Assembly (NCBI RefSeq): GCF_900113905.1
Contig: NZ_FORC01000003.1
Coordinates: forward strand, 62,001 to 126,000
Source: Phytopseudomonas argentinensis
GTDB lineage: Bacteria; Pseudomonadota; Gammaproteobacteria; Pseudomonadales; Pseudomonadaceae
Length of the DNA stretch: 64,000 nt
Reading direction: 5' to 3'
In this document: positions 9,626-20,305 of the stretch, in pieces
Layout: each line of letters starts with the position of its first letter
Numbering within the stretch: position 1 is the first letter of the stretch
Notes under the pieces: model-generated
The model's database searches: none
What the model was told of the DNA's origin: nothing
What the model saw: the letters and a program-made list of their open reading frames with translations, nothing else
Program-made: the position numbers and the translations under genes

Positions 9626-10501
9626 TCAGTGGGCCGGCTTGGCCTCCGGCCGAGCACCGATGGCATTCTGGCTTTCTTCCATGACCTGCTGGATCGCCTT
9701 GCGACGACGTTCCTCGGCGCGGTGAGTGAAGAACCACACCAGGAAAGTGGCCAGCGACACGGCCAGCAGGATCAGGCTGGCGATCGCGTTGATCGCCGGC
9801 GTCACGCCCAGGCGCACCTTGGAGAACACCTCCATGGGCAATGTGGTGGCGCCAGGGCCGGACACGAAGCTGGCCAGCACCAGATCATCCAGAGACAGGG
9901 CGAAGGACATCATGCCGCCAGCCATCAGCGAGGGCGCGATCATCGGGATGGTGATCAGGAAGAACACCTTCCACGGCCGCGCGCCGAGATCCATGGCGGC
10001 TTCCTCGATGGACAGGTCCAGCTCGCGCAGGCGCGCCGACACCACCACCGCCACGTAGGCCGAGCAGAAGGTGGTATGGGCGATCCAGATGGTCATCATG
10101 CCGCGCTCCGCCGGCCAGCCGATCAGTTGCGCCATGGCCACGAACAGCAGCAGCAGCGACAGGCCGGTGATCACTTCCGGCATCACCAGCGGCGCGGTGA
10201 CCAGACCGCCGAACAGGGTGCGTCCCTTGAAGCGGCTGATGCGGGTCAGCACGAAGGCCGCCAGTGTACCCAGCGCCACCGCGGCGATTGCCGTGTAGCA
10301 GGCGATCTCCAGGGAGCGCCATACGGCGCCCATCAACTGGCGATCGTCGAGCAGGCTCCAGTACCACTTGGTCGACCAGCCGCCCCACACCGTCACCAGC
10401 CGCGAGGCGTTGAACGAGTAGATCACCAGGATGACCATTGGCAGGTAGATGAACGCCAGGCCGACCCACAGCATCAGCGTGGAGAATCGGAAATTCTTCA
10501 T
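9626..10501 (-). CDS. spuH: SpuH/PotI polyamine ABC transporter permease
   Basis: This 291-residue permease has six predicted membrane segments and the ABC coupling loop EEAAMDLGARPWKVFFLITIP near residue 185. It is one of two inner-membrane permeases of the spermidine/putrescine importer, pairing with SpuG and energised by SpuF. It is last in the spuBCDEFGH order. The ATG at 10501 has GGAGG seven bases upstream; that ribosome site lies inside the duplicated potH tail, and the start overlaps the stop of the 29-codon ORF as ATGA. Confidence 0.95.
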   Translation of the reverse strand: MKNFRFSTLMLWVGLAFIYLPMVILVIYSFNASRLVTVWGGWSTKWYWSLLDDRQLMGAVWRSLEIACYTAIAAVALGTLAAFVLTRISRFKGRTLFGGLVTAPLVMPEVITGLSLLLLFVAMAQLIGWPAERGMMTIWIAHTTFCSAYVAVVVSARLRELDLSIEEAAMDLGARPWKVFFLITIPMIAPSLMAGGMMSFALSLDDLVLASFVSGPGATTLPMEVFSKVRLGVTPAINAIASLILLAVSLATFLVWFFTHRAEERRRKAIQQVMEESQNAIGARPEAKPAH

Positions 10502-10587
10502 ACCCGGCCCTCCAGCTCTTTAGCTCGGCCTGTGGTTGAAGAGCCGGTTGAACAGAATGATCCTTGACGCGTGCTATGCAGAGTCAT
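10498..10587 (-). CDS. 29-codon coupled micro-ORF made from a duplicated spuG tail
   Basis: An ATG at 10587 overlaps the spuG stop (ATGA), and the frame stays open for 29 codons to a TGA that overlaps the spuH start (ATGA). The peptide begins MTLHSTRQG and ends in AKELEGRV, the same eight residues that end SpuG, because the segment is an imperfect duplicate of the spuG 3' end. The likely ribosome site is GGAGG inside the end of spuG. The ORF keeps ribosomes moving from spuG to spuH without a break. I recognise no peptide function; it may serve only in coupling. Confidence 0.45.
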   Translation of the reverse strand: MTLHSTRQGSFCSTGSSTTGRAKELEGRV

Positions 10588-10635
10588 ACGCGCCCCTCCA
10601 GCTCTTTCGCTTGGTTACGGTTGAACAGAATGATC
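10499..10635 (-). repeat. Imperfect tandem duplication of the spuG 3' end
   Basis: The segment at 10585-10635 (end of spuG) recurs at 10499-10562. Both copies share CCTCCAGCTCTTT next to a start/stop CAT, and TTGAACAGAATGATC at the other end. The shared ends are offset by 86 and 73 bases, so one copy has a 13-base insertion or the other a deletion. The spuH-proximal copy supplies the spuH ribosome site. Confidence 0.75.
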
Positions 10636-11492
10636 GGCACCAAGAGGATCGCCAGCATCACCACCGCCAGCGCCGAGGCCACCGGCCAGTCGCGGTTGTT
10701 GAAGAATTCCTGCCACAGCACCTTGCCGATCATCAGGGTTTCCGGCCCGCCAAGCAGCTCGGGGATCACGAACTCGCCGACCACCGGGATGAACACCAGC
10801 ATGCAGCCGGCGATGATGCCGTTCTTGGACAGCGGCACGGTAATCTTCCAGAAGCTGTTGAAGTTGCTCGAGCCCAGATCCGAGGCGGCTTCGAGCAGGC
10901 TCTGGTCGTGCTTCACCAGGTTGGCGAACAGCGGCAGGATCATGAACGGCAGGTACGAGTAGACGATACCGATGTACACCGCGGTGTTGGTGTTGAGGAT
11001 CTGCAGCGGTGCGTCGATAAGGCCGATGCTCTGCAGGAAGCCGTTGAGCAGGCCGTTGTTGCTGAGAATGCCCATCCAGGCGTAGACGCGGATCAGGATC
11101 GCCGTCCAGGTCGGCATCATCACCAGCAGCAGCAGGACCGTCTGGGTTTCCTTCTTGGCGCGGGCGATGGCATAGGCCATCGGGTAGCCGATCAGCAGAC
11201 AGGCCAGGGTGCTGAAAAAGGCGATCTTCAGCGAACCCAGGTAGGCAGCCAGGTACAACTCGTCTTCGGTAAGGAAGATGTAGTTGCCCAGGTTCAGTAC
11301 CACCTGCAGGGTATTGTCCACCCAGGTGTAGATTTCCGTGTACGGCGGGATCGCCACGTCGGCTTCGGCGAAGCTGATCTTCAGCACGATCACGAACGGC
11401 AGCAGGAAGAACAGGAACAGCCAGATGAACGGAATGCCGATCACCAGGTGTCGGCCGTTAGGCATACGCTTGGTCAGGCTGCTCATCTTCAT
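10584..11492 (-). CDS. spuG: SpuG/PotH polyamine ABC transporter permease
   Basis: This 302-residue inner-membrane permease opens with a cytoplasmic leader and a first membrane helix (IPFIWLFLFFLLPFVIVL). The EAA coupling loop (EAASDLGSSNFNSFWKITVP) is near residue 215 and the protein ends KELEGRV. It partners SpuH. Its ATG overlaps the spuF stop by four bases (ATGA), so the two are coupled. Length and order match PotH of the potFGHI systems. Confidence 0.95.
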   Translation of the reverse strand: MKMSSLTKRMPNGRHLVIGIPFIWLFLFFLLPFVIVLKISFAEADVAIPPYTEIYTWVDNTLQVVLNLGNYIFLTEDELYLAAYLGSLKIAFFSTLACLLIGYPMAYAIARAKKETQTVLLLLVMMPTWTAILIRVYAWMGILSNNGLLNGFLQSIGLIDAPLQILNTNTAVYIGIVYSYLPFMILPLFANLVKHDQSLLEAASDLGSSNFNSFWKITVPLSKNGIIAGCMLVFIPVVGEFVIPELLGGPETLMIGKVLWQEFFNNRDWPVASALAVVMLAILLVPIILFNRNQAKELEGRV

Positions 11493-12643
11493 GATTGCAA
11501 TACCACGCCGCTGTCGTCTTCCCAGAACACCACCACGGGCTCATCCCAGGTCGGCCGCTTGCCGCGGCGCTCGGCGTTGGCGATGAAGCACTGCACGATC
11601 TGCCCGGCGGTCAGCTTGACGTAGTACACCGAGTGGCCGCCCAGGTAGGCGATGTCGTGCACGATGCCGTGGCTCCAGTTGTAGTCCGGGTGCTCGTGAT
11701 CGGCCGGCAACTGGGTGGCCATCAGCAGCTTTTCCGGGCGCAGGGCGTAGGTGACCTGGGTCTCCTGGGCGCGGGTGCTGATGCCGTGGCCGATGTAGAT
11801 CGGCTTGTCCAACTGCGGGCAGTCGATCACCGCATGATCGGTATCGTCATGGACGATCTGCCCGTCGAACAGGTTGACGTTGCCGATGAACTCGCAGACC
11901 AGGCGGCTGGCCGGCGTCTCGTAAACGTCGATGGGACTGCCGATCTGGGCGATCCAGCCCAGGTGCATGATGGCGATGCGCTGGGCCATGGTCATGGCCT
12001 CTTCCTGGTCGTGGGTGACCATCACGCAGGTCACGCCCACGCGCTCGATGATCTCCACCAGTTCGAGCTGCATTTGCGAACGCAGCTTCTTGTCCAGCGC
12101 ACCCATGGGCTCGTCGAGCAGCAACAGTTTGGGCCGCTTGGCCAGGGAGCGGGCCAGGGCCACGCGCTGGCGCTGGCCGCCGGAAAGCTGGTGGGGCTTG
12201 CGCTTGGCGTACTGGGTCATGTGCACCAGCTTGAGCATCTCGGCCACGCGCTCGTCGATCTCGGCCTTGGACATCTTGTCCTGCTTGAGGCCGAAGGCGA
12301 TGTTGTCAGCCACACTCATGTGCGGGAACAGCGCGTAGGACTGGAACATCATGTTGATCGGCCGATCGTAGGGCGGCAGTTCGGTAATGTCCTGGCCGTC
12401 GAGGAAGATGCGCCCCTCGGTGGGCCGTTCGAAACCGGCTAGCATGCGCAGCAAGGTCGACTTGCCCGAGCCAGAGCCACCGAGCAGGGCGAAGATCTCG
12501 CCCTTGTTGATGGTCAGCGAGACGTCGTCGACCGCGACGGTTTCGTCGAACTTCTTGGTCACGCGCTCGATCTTGACCAGCACCTCTTTGGGTTGCTGGC
12601 TGCCCTCGATGACCTTCTTATAGGTACTGGAAGCAACTGCCAT
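11489..12643 (-). CDS. spuF: SpuF/PotG polyamine ABC transporter ATPase
   Basis: The 384-residue ATPase has Walker A GGSGSGKST, the ABC signature LSGGQRQRVALARSLA and Walker B LLLLDEPMGALD. A C-terminal TOBE-like region (about residues 290-375) is characteristic of PotA/PotG importers. It powers polyamine uptake through SpuG-SpuH. I start at ATG 12643 (MAVASSTYKK), with GGGAG eight bases upstream; a TTG two codons earlier is less likely. It overlaps spuG by four bases. Confidence 0.95.
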   Translation of the reverse strand: MAVASSTYKKVIEGSQQPKEVLVKIERVTKKFDETVAVDDVSLTINKGEIFALLGGSGSGKSTLLRMLAGFERPTEGRIFLDGQDITELPPYDRPINMMFQSYALFPHMSVADNIAFGLKQDKMSKAEIDERVAEMLKLVHMTQYAKRKPHQLSGGQRQRVALARSLAKRPKLLLLDEPMGALDKKLRSQMQLELVEIIERVGVTCVMVTHDQEEAMTMAQRIAIMHLGWIAQIGSPIDVYETPASRLVCEFIGNVNLFDGQIVHDDTDHAVIDCPQLDKPIYIGHGISTRAQETQVTYALRPEKLLMATQLPADHEHPDYNWSHGIVHDIAYLGGHSVYYVKLTAGQIVQCFIANAERRGKRPTWDEPVVVFWEDDSGVVLQS

Positions 12644-12698
12644 TACCAAACTCCCGCAGCAAAAATGGCGCCCGGCGAGGGCCGGGCGCTAAAGGTTG

Positions 12699-13817
<1,119 letters not shown>

Positions 13818-13945
13818 TCACCCGCAGGTGACGTATCGCGGTTCGGGGGAGCGCCACGACAGCAGCGCGGCGCTCGACGGGCGGCGATCCGCCCCTTTGC
13901 CCATGAGCGCAGACCGCGGCGCCAGGCACCGCGGTCATCAGGCGA

Positions 13946-15046
13946 TCAGCGACCGGACTTGATCTTCGTCCAGCTGCGGGTCATGGCGCGCTGAGCGGCC
14001 GGCGGCAGGTCCGGGAAGGCGTAAAGCTTGCCCATGGTTTCCTGCGTCGGGTACACGCCCGGGTCGTTACGAATGGCGTCATCGACCAGCGGCGTGGCTT
14101 TTGCGTTGCCGTTGGGGAAGTGCACTTCGTTGGTGATCTCGGCCATGATTTCCGGCTTCATCAGGAAGTTCATGAAGGCATAGGCCGACTCGACGTTTTC
14201 CGCGTCGGCAGGGATGGCCACCATGTCGAAGAAGGTACCGGCGCCTTCCTTGGGAATGTTGTAGGACACCTTGACCTTGCCACCGGCTTCTTCGGCGCGC
14301 GACTTGGCCTGGTAGATGTCACCCGAATAACCTACGGCAACGCAGAGGTTGCCATTGGCCAGGTCGGAGATGTACTTGGACGAGTGGAAATAAGTGATCG
14401 AAGGACGAATCTTCAGGAACAGCGCCTCGGCTTCCTTGAGCTGCTTCGGATCGGTGCTGGTCGGCTCATAACCCAGGTACTGCAGCGCGATCGGCAGGAT
14501 CTCGGTTGGCGAATCGAGGAATGACACGCCGCAGGCCTTCAGCTTCTCGACGTTCTCGGGCTTGAACAGCAGGTCCCAGGAGTCCACCGGGGCATTTTCA
14601 CCCAGCGCCGCCTTGACCTTCTCCGGGTTGAAGCCGATGCCGATCGAGCCCCACATGTAGGGAAAGGCGTACTGGTTGCCCGGATCGCTGACCTCGACGG
14701 TTTTCAGCAGGTTCTTGTCGAGGTTTTCCCAGTTCGGCAGCTTGGACTTGTCCAGCGGCTGGTAGACCTTGGCCTTGATGTGCTTGGCCAGGAAGTTGTT
14801 GGACGGCACCACGATGTCGTAACCCGACTTGCCGGCGAACAGCTTGGCTTCCAAGGTTTCGTTGGAGTCGAAAACGTCATAGGTGACCTTGATGCCGGTC
14901 TCCTTGGTGAACTTGGCCACGGTGTCCGCGGCGATGTAGTCCGACCAGTTGTAGACGTTCAATACCTTGCCATCTGCCTGCGCCATACCGGCCACGGCGC
15001 CGGCCAGCGTCACCGCCAGCAGAGTCTTGCCGAAAGTCTTGATCAT
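13946..15046 (-). CDS. spuD: SpuD periplasmic putrescine-binding protein
   Basis: This 366-residue protein has a signal peptide ([20 protein letters not shown], cleaved after AQA) and the polyamine-binding fold ([50 protein letters not shown]). Residue 273 is phenylalanine (GTFFDM), exactly the SpuD state that favours putrescine over spermidine. I start at ATG 15046, with GGGAGCT nine bases upstream; the open frame upstream has no signal-peptide character. It is probably the most expressed member of the operon because binding proteins are needed in excess. Confidence 0.92.
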   Translation of the reverse strand: MIKTFGKTLLAVTLAGAVAGMAQADGKVLNVYNWSDYIAADTVAKFTKETGIKVTYDVFDSNETLEAKLFAGKSGYDIVVPSNNFLAKHIKAKVYQPLDKSKLPNWENLDKNLLKTVEVSDPGNQYAFPYMWGSIGIGFNPEKVKAALGENAPVDSWDLLFKPENVEKLKACGVSFLDSPTEILPIALQYLGYEPTSTDPKQLKEAEALFLKIRPSITYFHSSKYISDLANGNLCVAVGYSGDIYQAKSRAEEAGGKVKVSYNIPKEGAGTFFDMVAIPADAENVESAYAFMNFLMKPEIMAEITNEVHFPNGNAKATPLVDDAIRNDPGVYPTQETMGKLYAFPDLPPAAQRAMTRSWTKIKSGR

Positions 15047-15213
15047 GCGGTTCAGCTCCCTAATGTGATGTCGATTACCGGGCCGCCGTTCTTCGCGGCT
15101 GGGCCCGTTTTTTTGGCCGGCAAGTCTGGCGATAACGGCCCCATCGCTCAAGCCCTGACAGGCAATTGATTACACCCGACTGTCGCTGCATCCGAAAAGC
15201 CTTGCAGCGGCCG

Positions 15214-16587
15214 TCAGGTCAGTAAAGCACGGGCAGTGAGGTCCAGGCATTTACGGGCCTTTTCCACCAGCTCGTCGATCTCGCTCTTGCTGATCACCAG
15301 CGGCGGCGAAATGATCATGGTGTCGCCAACGGCGCGCATGATCAGGCCATTGTCGAAACAGTGACCGCGGCAGATCATACCCACCGATTTGTCACTCGGA
15401 TAACGCGCGCGGGTCGCCTTGTCCTTCACCAGTTCGATGGCGCCCAGCATGCCCACGCCGCGCACCTCGCCGACCAATGGATGATCGGCCAGCTCGCGCA
15501 GTCGTTTCTGCAAATACGGTGCCGTTTCTTCTCTGACCCGCTCGATGATCTTTTCTTCGCGCAGAATTCGAATGTTCTCCAGCGCCACTGCTGCCGCCAC
15601 CGGGTGCCCGGAATAGGTGAAGCCGTGGTTGAAATCGCCGCCCTCGTTGAGCACCTGGACGATCTCGTCACGCACCACCAGGCCGCCCATCGGCACGTAG
15701 CCGGAGGTCAGGCCCTTGGCGATGGTCATCATGTCCGGCGTGTTGCCGTAGAAGTCGCTGCCAAACCACTCACCGGTACGCCCGAAACCACAGATCACCT
15801 CATCGGCGACGAAGAGGATGTCGTGCTTGGCGAGAATCTCGCGCACCCGTGGCCAGTAGCTGTCCGGGGGAATGATCACCCCACCGGCGCCCTGGATCGG
15901 CTCGGCGATAAAGGCGGCGACCTTGTCTTCACCGACCTCGAGAATCTTCTTCTCCAGCTCATCGGCTGCCCAGATACCAAAGGCCTCCGGGGTCATCTCG
16001 CCGCCCTCGCCAAACCAGTACGGCTGGGCGATGTGCACGATGCCGGGGATCGGCAGGTCGCCCTGCTCGTGCATGCCCTTCATGCCGCCCAGGCTGGCGC
16101 CGGCGACGGTGGAGCCGTGATAGCCGTTCTCGCGGGCGATTACCACCTTCTTGTTCGGCTTGCCCTTGAGCGCCCAGTAGTGGCGAACCATGCGTAGCAT
16201 GGTGTCGTTGCCTTCCGAGCCGGAGCCGGTGAAGAACACATGGTTCATGCCGGCCGGCGTCACCTCGGCAAGCGCCTTGGCCAGTTCCAGCACCGGCGGG
16301 TGGGCGGTCTGGAAGAAGGTGTTGTAGAACGGCAGCTCGCGCATCTGCTTGCTCGCCGCCTCGACCAGTTCCTCACGCCCGTAGCCGATGGCCAGGCACC
16401 AGAGCCCGGCCATGCCATCGAGGATCTTGTTGCCTTCGCTGTCCCACAGGTGCACACCTTCACCGCGGGTGATGATGCGTGGGCCCTTCTCGGCCAGTTG
16501 CTTGAAATCGCTGAAAGGCGCCAGGTGGTGATCGCGGCTCATGGCCTGCCACTGCTGGGTATTCGAATTGTTTGCCGTCATGTTCAC
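15214..16587 (-). CDS. spuC: SpuC polyamine:pyruvate aminotransferase
   Basis: This 457-residue class-III PLP aminotransferase has [20 protein letters not shown] near residue 105, [31 protein letters not shown], and the PLP lysine in [17 protein letters not shown] near residue 290. In P. aeruginosa SpuC moves the amino group of putrescine (and cadaverine) to pyruvate, and it is induced by polyamines. It lies 49 bases after spuB and before spuD. Other class-III transaminases are possible in isolation, but the operon settles it. Confidence 0.93.
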   Translation of the reverse strand: MNMTANNSNTQQWQAMSRDHHLAPFSDFKQLAEKGPRIITRGEGVHLWDSEGNKILDGMAGLWCLAIGYGREELVEAASKQMRELPFYNTFFQTAHPPVLELAKALAEVTPAGMNHVFFTGSGSEGNDTMLRMVRHYWALKGKPNKKVVIARENGYHGSTVAGASLGGMKGMHEQGDLPIPGIVHIAQPYWFGEGGEMTPEAFGIWAADELEKKILEVGEDKVAAFIAEPIQGAGGVIIPPDSYWPRVREILAKHDILFVADEVICGFGRTGEWFGSDFYGNTPDMMTIAKGLTSGYVPMGGLVVRDEIVQVLNEGGDFNHGFTYSGHPVAAAVALENIRILREEKIIERVREETAPYLQKRLRELADHPLVGEVRGVGMLGAIELVKDKATRARYPSDKSVGMICRGHCFDNGLIMRAVGDTMIISPPLVISKSEIDELVEKARKCLDLTARALLT

Positions 16588-16636
16588 CTCTTTATGAATG
16601 CAGGGCCGTGCGGATCGCGCGCCAGCCCCGGCTGGA

Positions 16637-17995
16637 TCAGACCGAGAGCAGCAGGAACTCGCGTTCCCAGGAACTGATCACCCGCTTGAAGTTCTCGTGC
16701 TCGGCACGCTTGACCGCCACATAGCCGCTGACGAACTTGTGGCCCAGGTACTGCTCGACCACCTGGCAGGTTTCCATGCGCTCCAGTGCCGCTTCCAGGG
16801 TCAGCGGCAGGCGCAGGTTGCGGCGTTCGTAGCCACGCCCTACCACCGGCGCGCTGGGCTCGATGCCTTCGACCATACCGATGTAGCCACACAGCAGGCT
16901 GGCGGCCAGGGCCAGGTAGGGGTTGGCGTCGGCGCCGGCCAGGCGGTTTTCCACCCGGCGGTTCTGCGGCGTGGCGTCCGGCACGCGCAGGCCGACGGTG
17001 CGGTTTTCCTCGCCCCATTCGACGTTCACCGGTGCCGAGGTATCGGGCAGGAAGCGGCGGAACGAGTTGACGTTGGGCGCGAACAGCGGCAGCAGCTCCG
17101 GGATGTACTTTTGCAGGCCGCCGATGTGGTGCATGAACAGCTGGCTCATCGAGCCATCTTCGTTGGAGAAGATGTTCTTGCCAGTCTTCAGATCGATGAT
17201 GCTCTGGTGCAGGTGCATGGCGCTGCCCGGCTCATCGGTGATCGGCTTGGCCATGAAGGTCGCAGCCACGTCGTGCTTGAGCGCCGCTTCGCGCATGGTG
17301 CGCTTGAACACCAGGATCTGGTCGGCCAGGTGCAGGGCTTCGCCGTGACGGAAGTTGATCTCCATCTGCGCCGGGCCTTCCTCGTGGATCAAGGTATCCA
17401 GGTCCAGGCCCTGCAGTTCGCACCAGTCGTACATGTCTTCGAACAGCGGGTCGAATTCGTTGGCCGCATCGATCGAGAAGCTCTGCCGGCCGGTTTCCGG
17501 ACGCCCCGAGCGGCCCATCGGCGCCACCAGCGGGAAGTCCGGGTCGCTGTTGCGTTTGGTCAGGTAGAACTCCATCTCCGGTGCCACGATGGGCTGCCAG
17601 CCTTTTTCGGCATACAGACGCAGCACTTTCTTGAGGATGTTGCGCGGCGACAATTCGATAGGATTGCCCAGCTTGTCGTAGGTGTCGTGGATCACCTGGG
17701 CGGTGGGCTCGATGGCCCAGGGCACAATGAACACGGCGTTCTCATCCGGCCGGCAGAACATGTCGATGTCGGCTGGGTCGAGCAGGTCGTAGTACACATC
17801 GTCTTCGACGTAATCGCCGGTGACGGTCTGCAGCAGTACGCTCTCGGGCAGGCGCATGCCTTTTTCATCGAGGAATTTGTTGGTCGGCGAGATCTTGCCC
17901 CGGGCAATCCCCGTCAGGTCGCTGACCAGACATTCGACTTCGGTGATCTTGCGTTCTTTCAACCAGCTGGAGAGCTGGTCCAATTTGGTGCTCAT
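16637..17995 (-). CDS. spuB: SpuB gamma-glutamylpolyamine synthetase
   Basis: The 452-residue protein belongs to the glutamine-synthetase superfamily: [10 protein letters not shown] in the catalytic domain, [16 protein letters not shown], and [22 protein letters not shown] with metal-binding residues. Such PuuA/PauA enzymes join glutamate to putrescine or spermidine using ATP, the first step of the gamma-glutamyl route. I start at ATG 17995 ([11 protein letters not shown]), with TGAGGTC upstream. It is first in the operon. In PAO1 spuA precedes it; here an 817-base spacer does. Confidence 0.92.
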   Translation of the reverse strand: MSTKLDQLSSWLKERKITEVECLVSDLTGIARGKISPTNKFLDEKGMRLPESVLLQTVTGDYVEDDVYYDLLDPADIDMFCRPDENAVFIVPWAIEPTAQVIHDTYDKLGNPIELSPRNILKKVLRLYAEKGWQPIVAPEMEFYLTKRNSDPDFPLVAPMGRSGRPETGRQSFSIDAANEFDPLFEDMYDWCELQGLDLDTLIHEEGPAQMEINFRHGEALHLADQILVFKRTMREAALKHDVAATFMAKPITDEPGSAMHLHQSIIDLKTGKNIFSNEDGSMSQLFMHHIGGLQKYIPELLPLFAPNVNSFRRFLPDTSAPVNVEWGEENRTVGLRVPDATPQNRRVENRLAGADANPYLALAASLLCGYIGMVEGIEPSAPVVGRGYERRNLRLPLTLEAALERMETCQVVEQYLGHKFVSGYVAVKRAEHENFKRVISSWEREFLLLSV

Positions 17996-18812
17996 AGAGA
18001 CCTCAGGTTTTTTGAAACCGGCATCCTCGGCCGGCTCGACATGCCCCATACCCTGGCCAAGGCTTGTTGCCTGTCGCCAGCGCAGGGGATAATCCAGGCT
18101 GTCACACAGCTATGGGCACGGCGGGCCCCGCGCGCGCCCAGCCAAGGGCATCATGCACGCGCAACGCTGCGTCACCACATCGCCCAAGACTGTAACCGAC
18201 CTTTGTTGCACTCGACAGACCCAGATCCCTTTGCAAGCCGCGCGCCGTTAGCGCAGAGCCTTTGCAGAGCCGCTCGGATTGCTGCAGGCAAACGCGATGG
18301 CTGCACACGCAAGGAGGAGCCAGACGAGAAAAAAGCATAGACGTGGAAGACAGCGGAAGGCTGACGGAGTGTGCAGATTTTCGAGCGAGGCGATTTACCC
18401 GGGGCTTGCAGCCGACATGCCCTGCGAACGCCTGCCCCAAAGCCGCCAGAGAACACCGCGTAGTCTTGAGCGCAGCCGGCGATGCCGCGGCCTGCGCGAT
18501 ACTGGCAATGACGCCGGGGAGCGACATGCAGCTCATGAAACACCCGTATTGTTGGATTATTTGGGGTTTGTCCCGAGCTTATCCTTGTTCATTTTTTTAC
18601 ACAACCCGGCGATCTCAGCCGGGAAAGTCGGCTGAGCACCACCGGAAACGCTGCAACAGCTTTCGCTGGAAATGCCCTGAAACGCCCTAGAAATGGCCAC
18701 CGCGCATCCAATTGGGGCAGCATTGACCTGTCTTGACAGTGTCTGGCGTTTGGGATTGACTCCCGGTGTGTCAGCAATTGATTGATATTTTTAACAACAT
18801 AGGTGTTGCATC
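17996..18812. other. 817-base divergent spacer between spuB and spuI; no gene seen
   Basis: No reading frame here resembles a protein, and none matches the class-I amidotransferase SpuA that lies next to spuB in PAO1. The region holds an AT-rich patch at about 18540-18600, an 8-bp hairpin (CTCAGCCG 18614-18621 with CGGCTGAG 18629-18636), and TTGACA at 18733-18738 on the spuI side with no good -10 at standard spacing. Both divergent promoters must lie here, and one or both leaders are probably long. Confidence 0.6.
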
Positions 18813-20192
18813 ATGTCGGTACCCCCGCGTGCCGTTCAGCTCAATGAAGCGAACGCGTTCCTCAAGGAACATCCTGAGGTTCAGTTCGTCGACCTTCTGA
18901 TTGCAGATATGAATGGTGTCGTGCGCGGCAAGCGCATCGAGCGCGCCAGCCTCCACAAGGTGTACGAAAAAGGCATCAACCTGCCGGCTTCACTGTTCGC
19001 CCTGGACATCAATGGCGCCACCGTCGAAAGCACAGGCCTGGGCCTGGACATCGGCGACGCCGACCGTATCTGCTTCCCCATCCCCGATACCCTGTGCAAG
19101 GAACCCTGGCAGAAGCGCCCCACCGCGCAACTGCTGATGACCATGCACGAACTGGACGGCAGCCCCTTCTTTGCCGACCCCCGTGAGGTATTGCGTCAGG
19201 TGGTGCAGAAGTTCGACGAACTCGGCCTGACCATCTGCGCGGCCTTCGAACTGGAGTTCTACCTGATCGATCAGGAGAATGTGAACGGCCGCCCGCAGCC
19301 ACCGCGCTCGCCAATCTCCGGCAAGCGCCCGCACTCGACCCAGGTCTACCTGATCGACGATCTCGACGAATACGTCGACTGCCTGCAGGACATGCTCGAA
19401 GCTGCCAAGGAACAGGCGCTACCGGCCGATGCCATCGTCAAGGAAAGTGCGCCGGCGCAGTTCGAGGTCAACCTGCATCACACCAAGGATGCCATCAAGG
19501 CCTGTGATCACGCGCTGCTGCTCAAACGCCTGATCAAGAACATCGCCTACGACCACGAGATGGACTCGACCTTCATGGCCAAGCCCTATCCGGGCCAGGC
19601 AGGCAATGGCCTGCACGTGCATATCTCGCTGCTCGACAAGAAAACCGGGAAGAACATCTTCGCCACCGACGACCCCGAACAGCATGCGCCGCTGCGCCAT
19701 GCCATCGCCGGGATCCTCGACACCATGCCCGCGTCGATGGCCTTCCTGTGCCCTAACGTCAACTCCTACCGCCGTTTCGGCGCGCAGTTCTACGTGCCCA
19801 ACGCGCCGAGCTGGGGCCTGGATAACCGCACCGTGGCGGTACGTGTACCGACCGGCAGCAGCGATGCGATCCGCATCGAACACCGGGTGGCCGGTGCCGA
19901 TGCCAACCCGTACCTGATGATGGCGGCGATCCTCGCCGGCATTCACCACGGCCTGACCAATCAGCTGGACCCCGGCGCGCCGATCGAGGGCAACTCCTAC
20001 GAACAGCTGGAGCAGAGCCTGCCGAACAACCTGCGCGATGCCTTGCGCGAGCTGGACGACAGCGAGGTGCTCAACAAGTACATCAGCCCCGATTACATCG
20101 ATATCTTCGTCGCCTGCAAGGAAGCCGAGCTACAGGAATTCGAGACGACCATTTCCGACCTCGAATACAACTGGTACTTGCACACCGTGTGA
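18813..20192 (+). CDS. spuI: SpuI gamma-glutamylpolyamine synthetase
   Basis: This 459-residue glutamine-synthetase-like ligase is a paralogue of SpuB. It has FELEFYLIDQENVNGRPQPP near residue 145, QFEVNLHHTKDAIKACDHAL, STFMAKPYPGQAGNGLHVHI and [18 protein letters not shown]. PauA-family enzymes charge polyamines or their aminobutyrate products with glutamate. It is transcribed away from spuB, as in PAO1. AGGTG lies eight bases before the ATG. The next gene, a binding protein, begins 113 bases later. Confidence 0.9.
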   Translation: MSVPPRAVQLNEANAFLKEHPEVQFVDLLIADMNGVVRGKRIERASLHKVYEKGINLPASLFALDINGATVESTGLGLDIGDADRICFPIPDTLCKEPWQKRPTAQLLMTMHELDGSPFFADPREVLRQVVQKFDELGLTICAAFELEFYLIDQENVNGRPQPPRSPISGKRPHSTQVYLIDDLDEYVDCLQDMLEAAKEQALPADAIVKESAPAQFEVNLHHTKDAIKACDHALLLKRLIKNIAYDHEMDSTFMAKPYPGQAGNGLHVHISLLDKKTGKNIFATDDPEQHAPLRHAIAGILDTMPASMAFLCPNVNSYRRFGAQFYVPNAPSWGLDNRTVAVRVPTGSSDAIRIEHRVAGADANPYLMMAAILAGIHHGLTNQLDPGAPIEGNSYEQLEQSLPNNLRDALRELDDSEVLNKYISPDYIDIFVACKEAELQEFETTISDLEYNWYLHTV

Positions 20193-20305
20193 CCTGCAAA
20201 CGCCGGCGAGAGCCGGCGTTTTCACAGGCGCCGCTGACCGGACTCGGCGAGCCCGCGCGCCTGAGGCCCACTCACCTGCCACCACTGCCAATCAGGATGA
20301 CCGCC

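Noticed and set aside
15070..15115. Hairpin with a T7 run upstream of spuD
   Set aside because: The T-run is on the plus strand, opposite to spu transcription, and no plus-strand gene ends there, so it is not a terminator of the operon.
18102..18536. 144-codon minus-strand frame between spuB and spuI as a remnant of spuA
   Set aside because: The translation has no class-I amidotransferase motif (no GxC nucleophile elbow in context) and is cysteine/serine/arginine-rich in the way of shadow frames.
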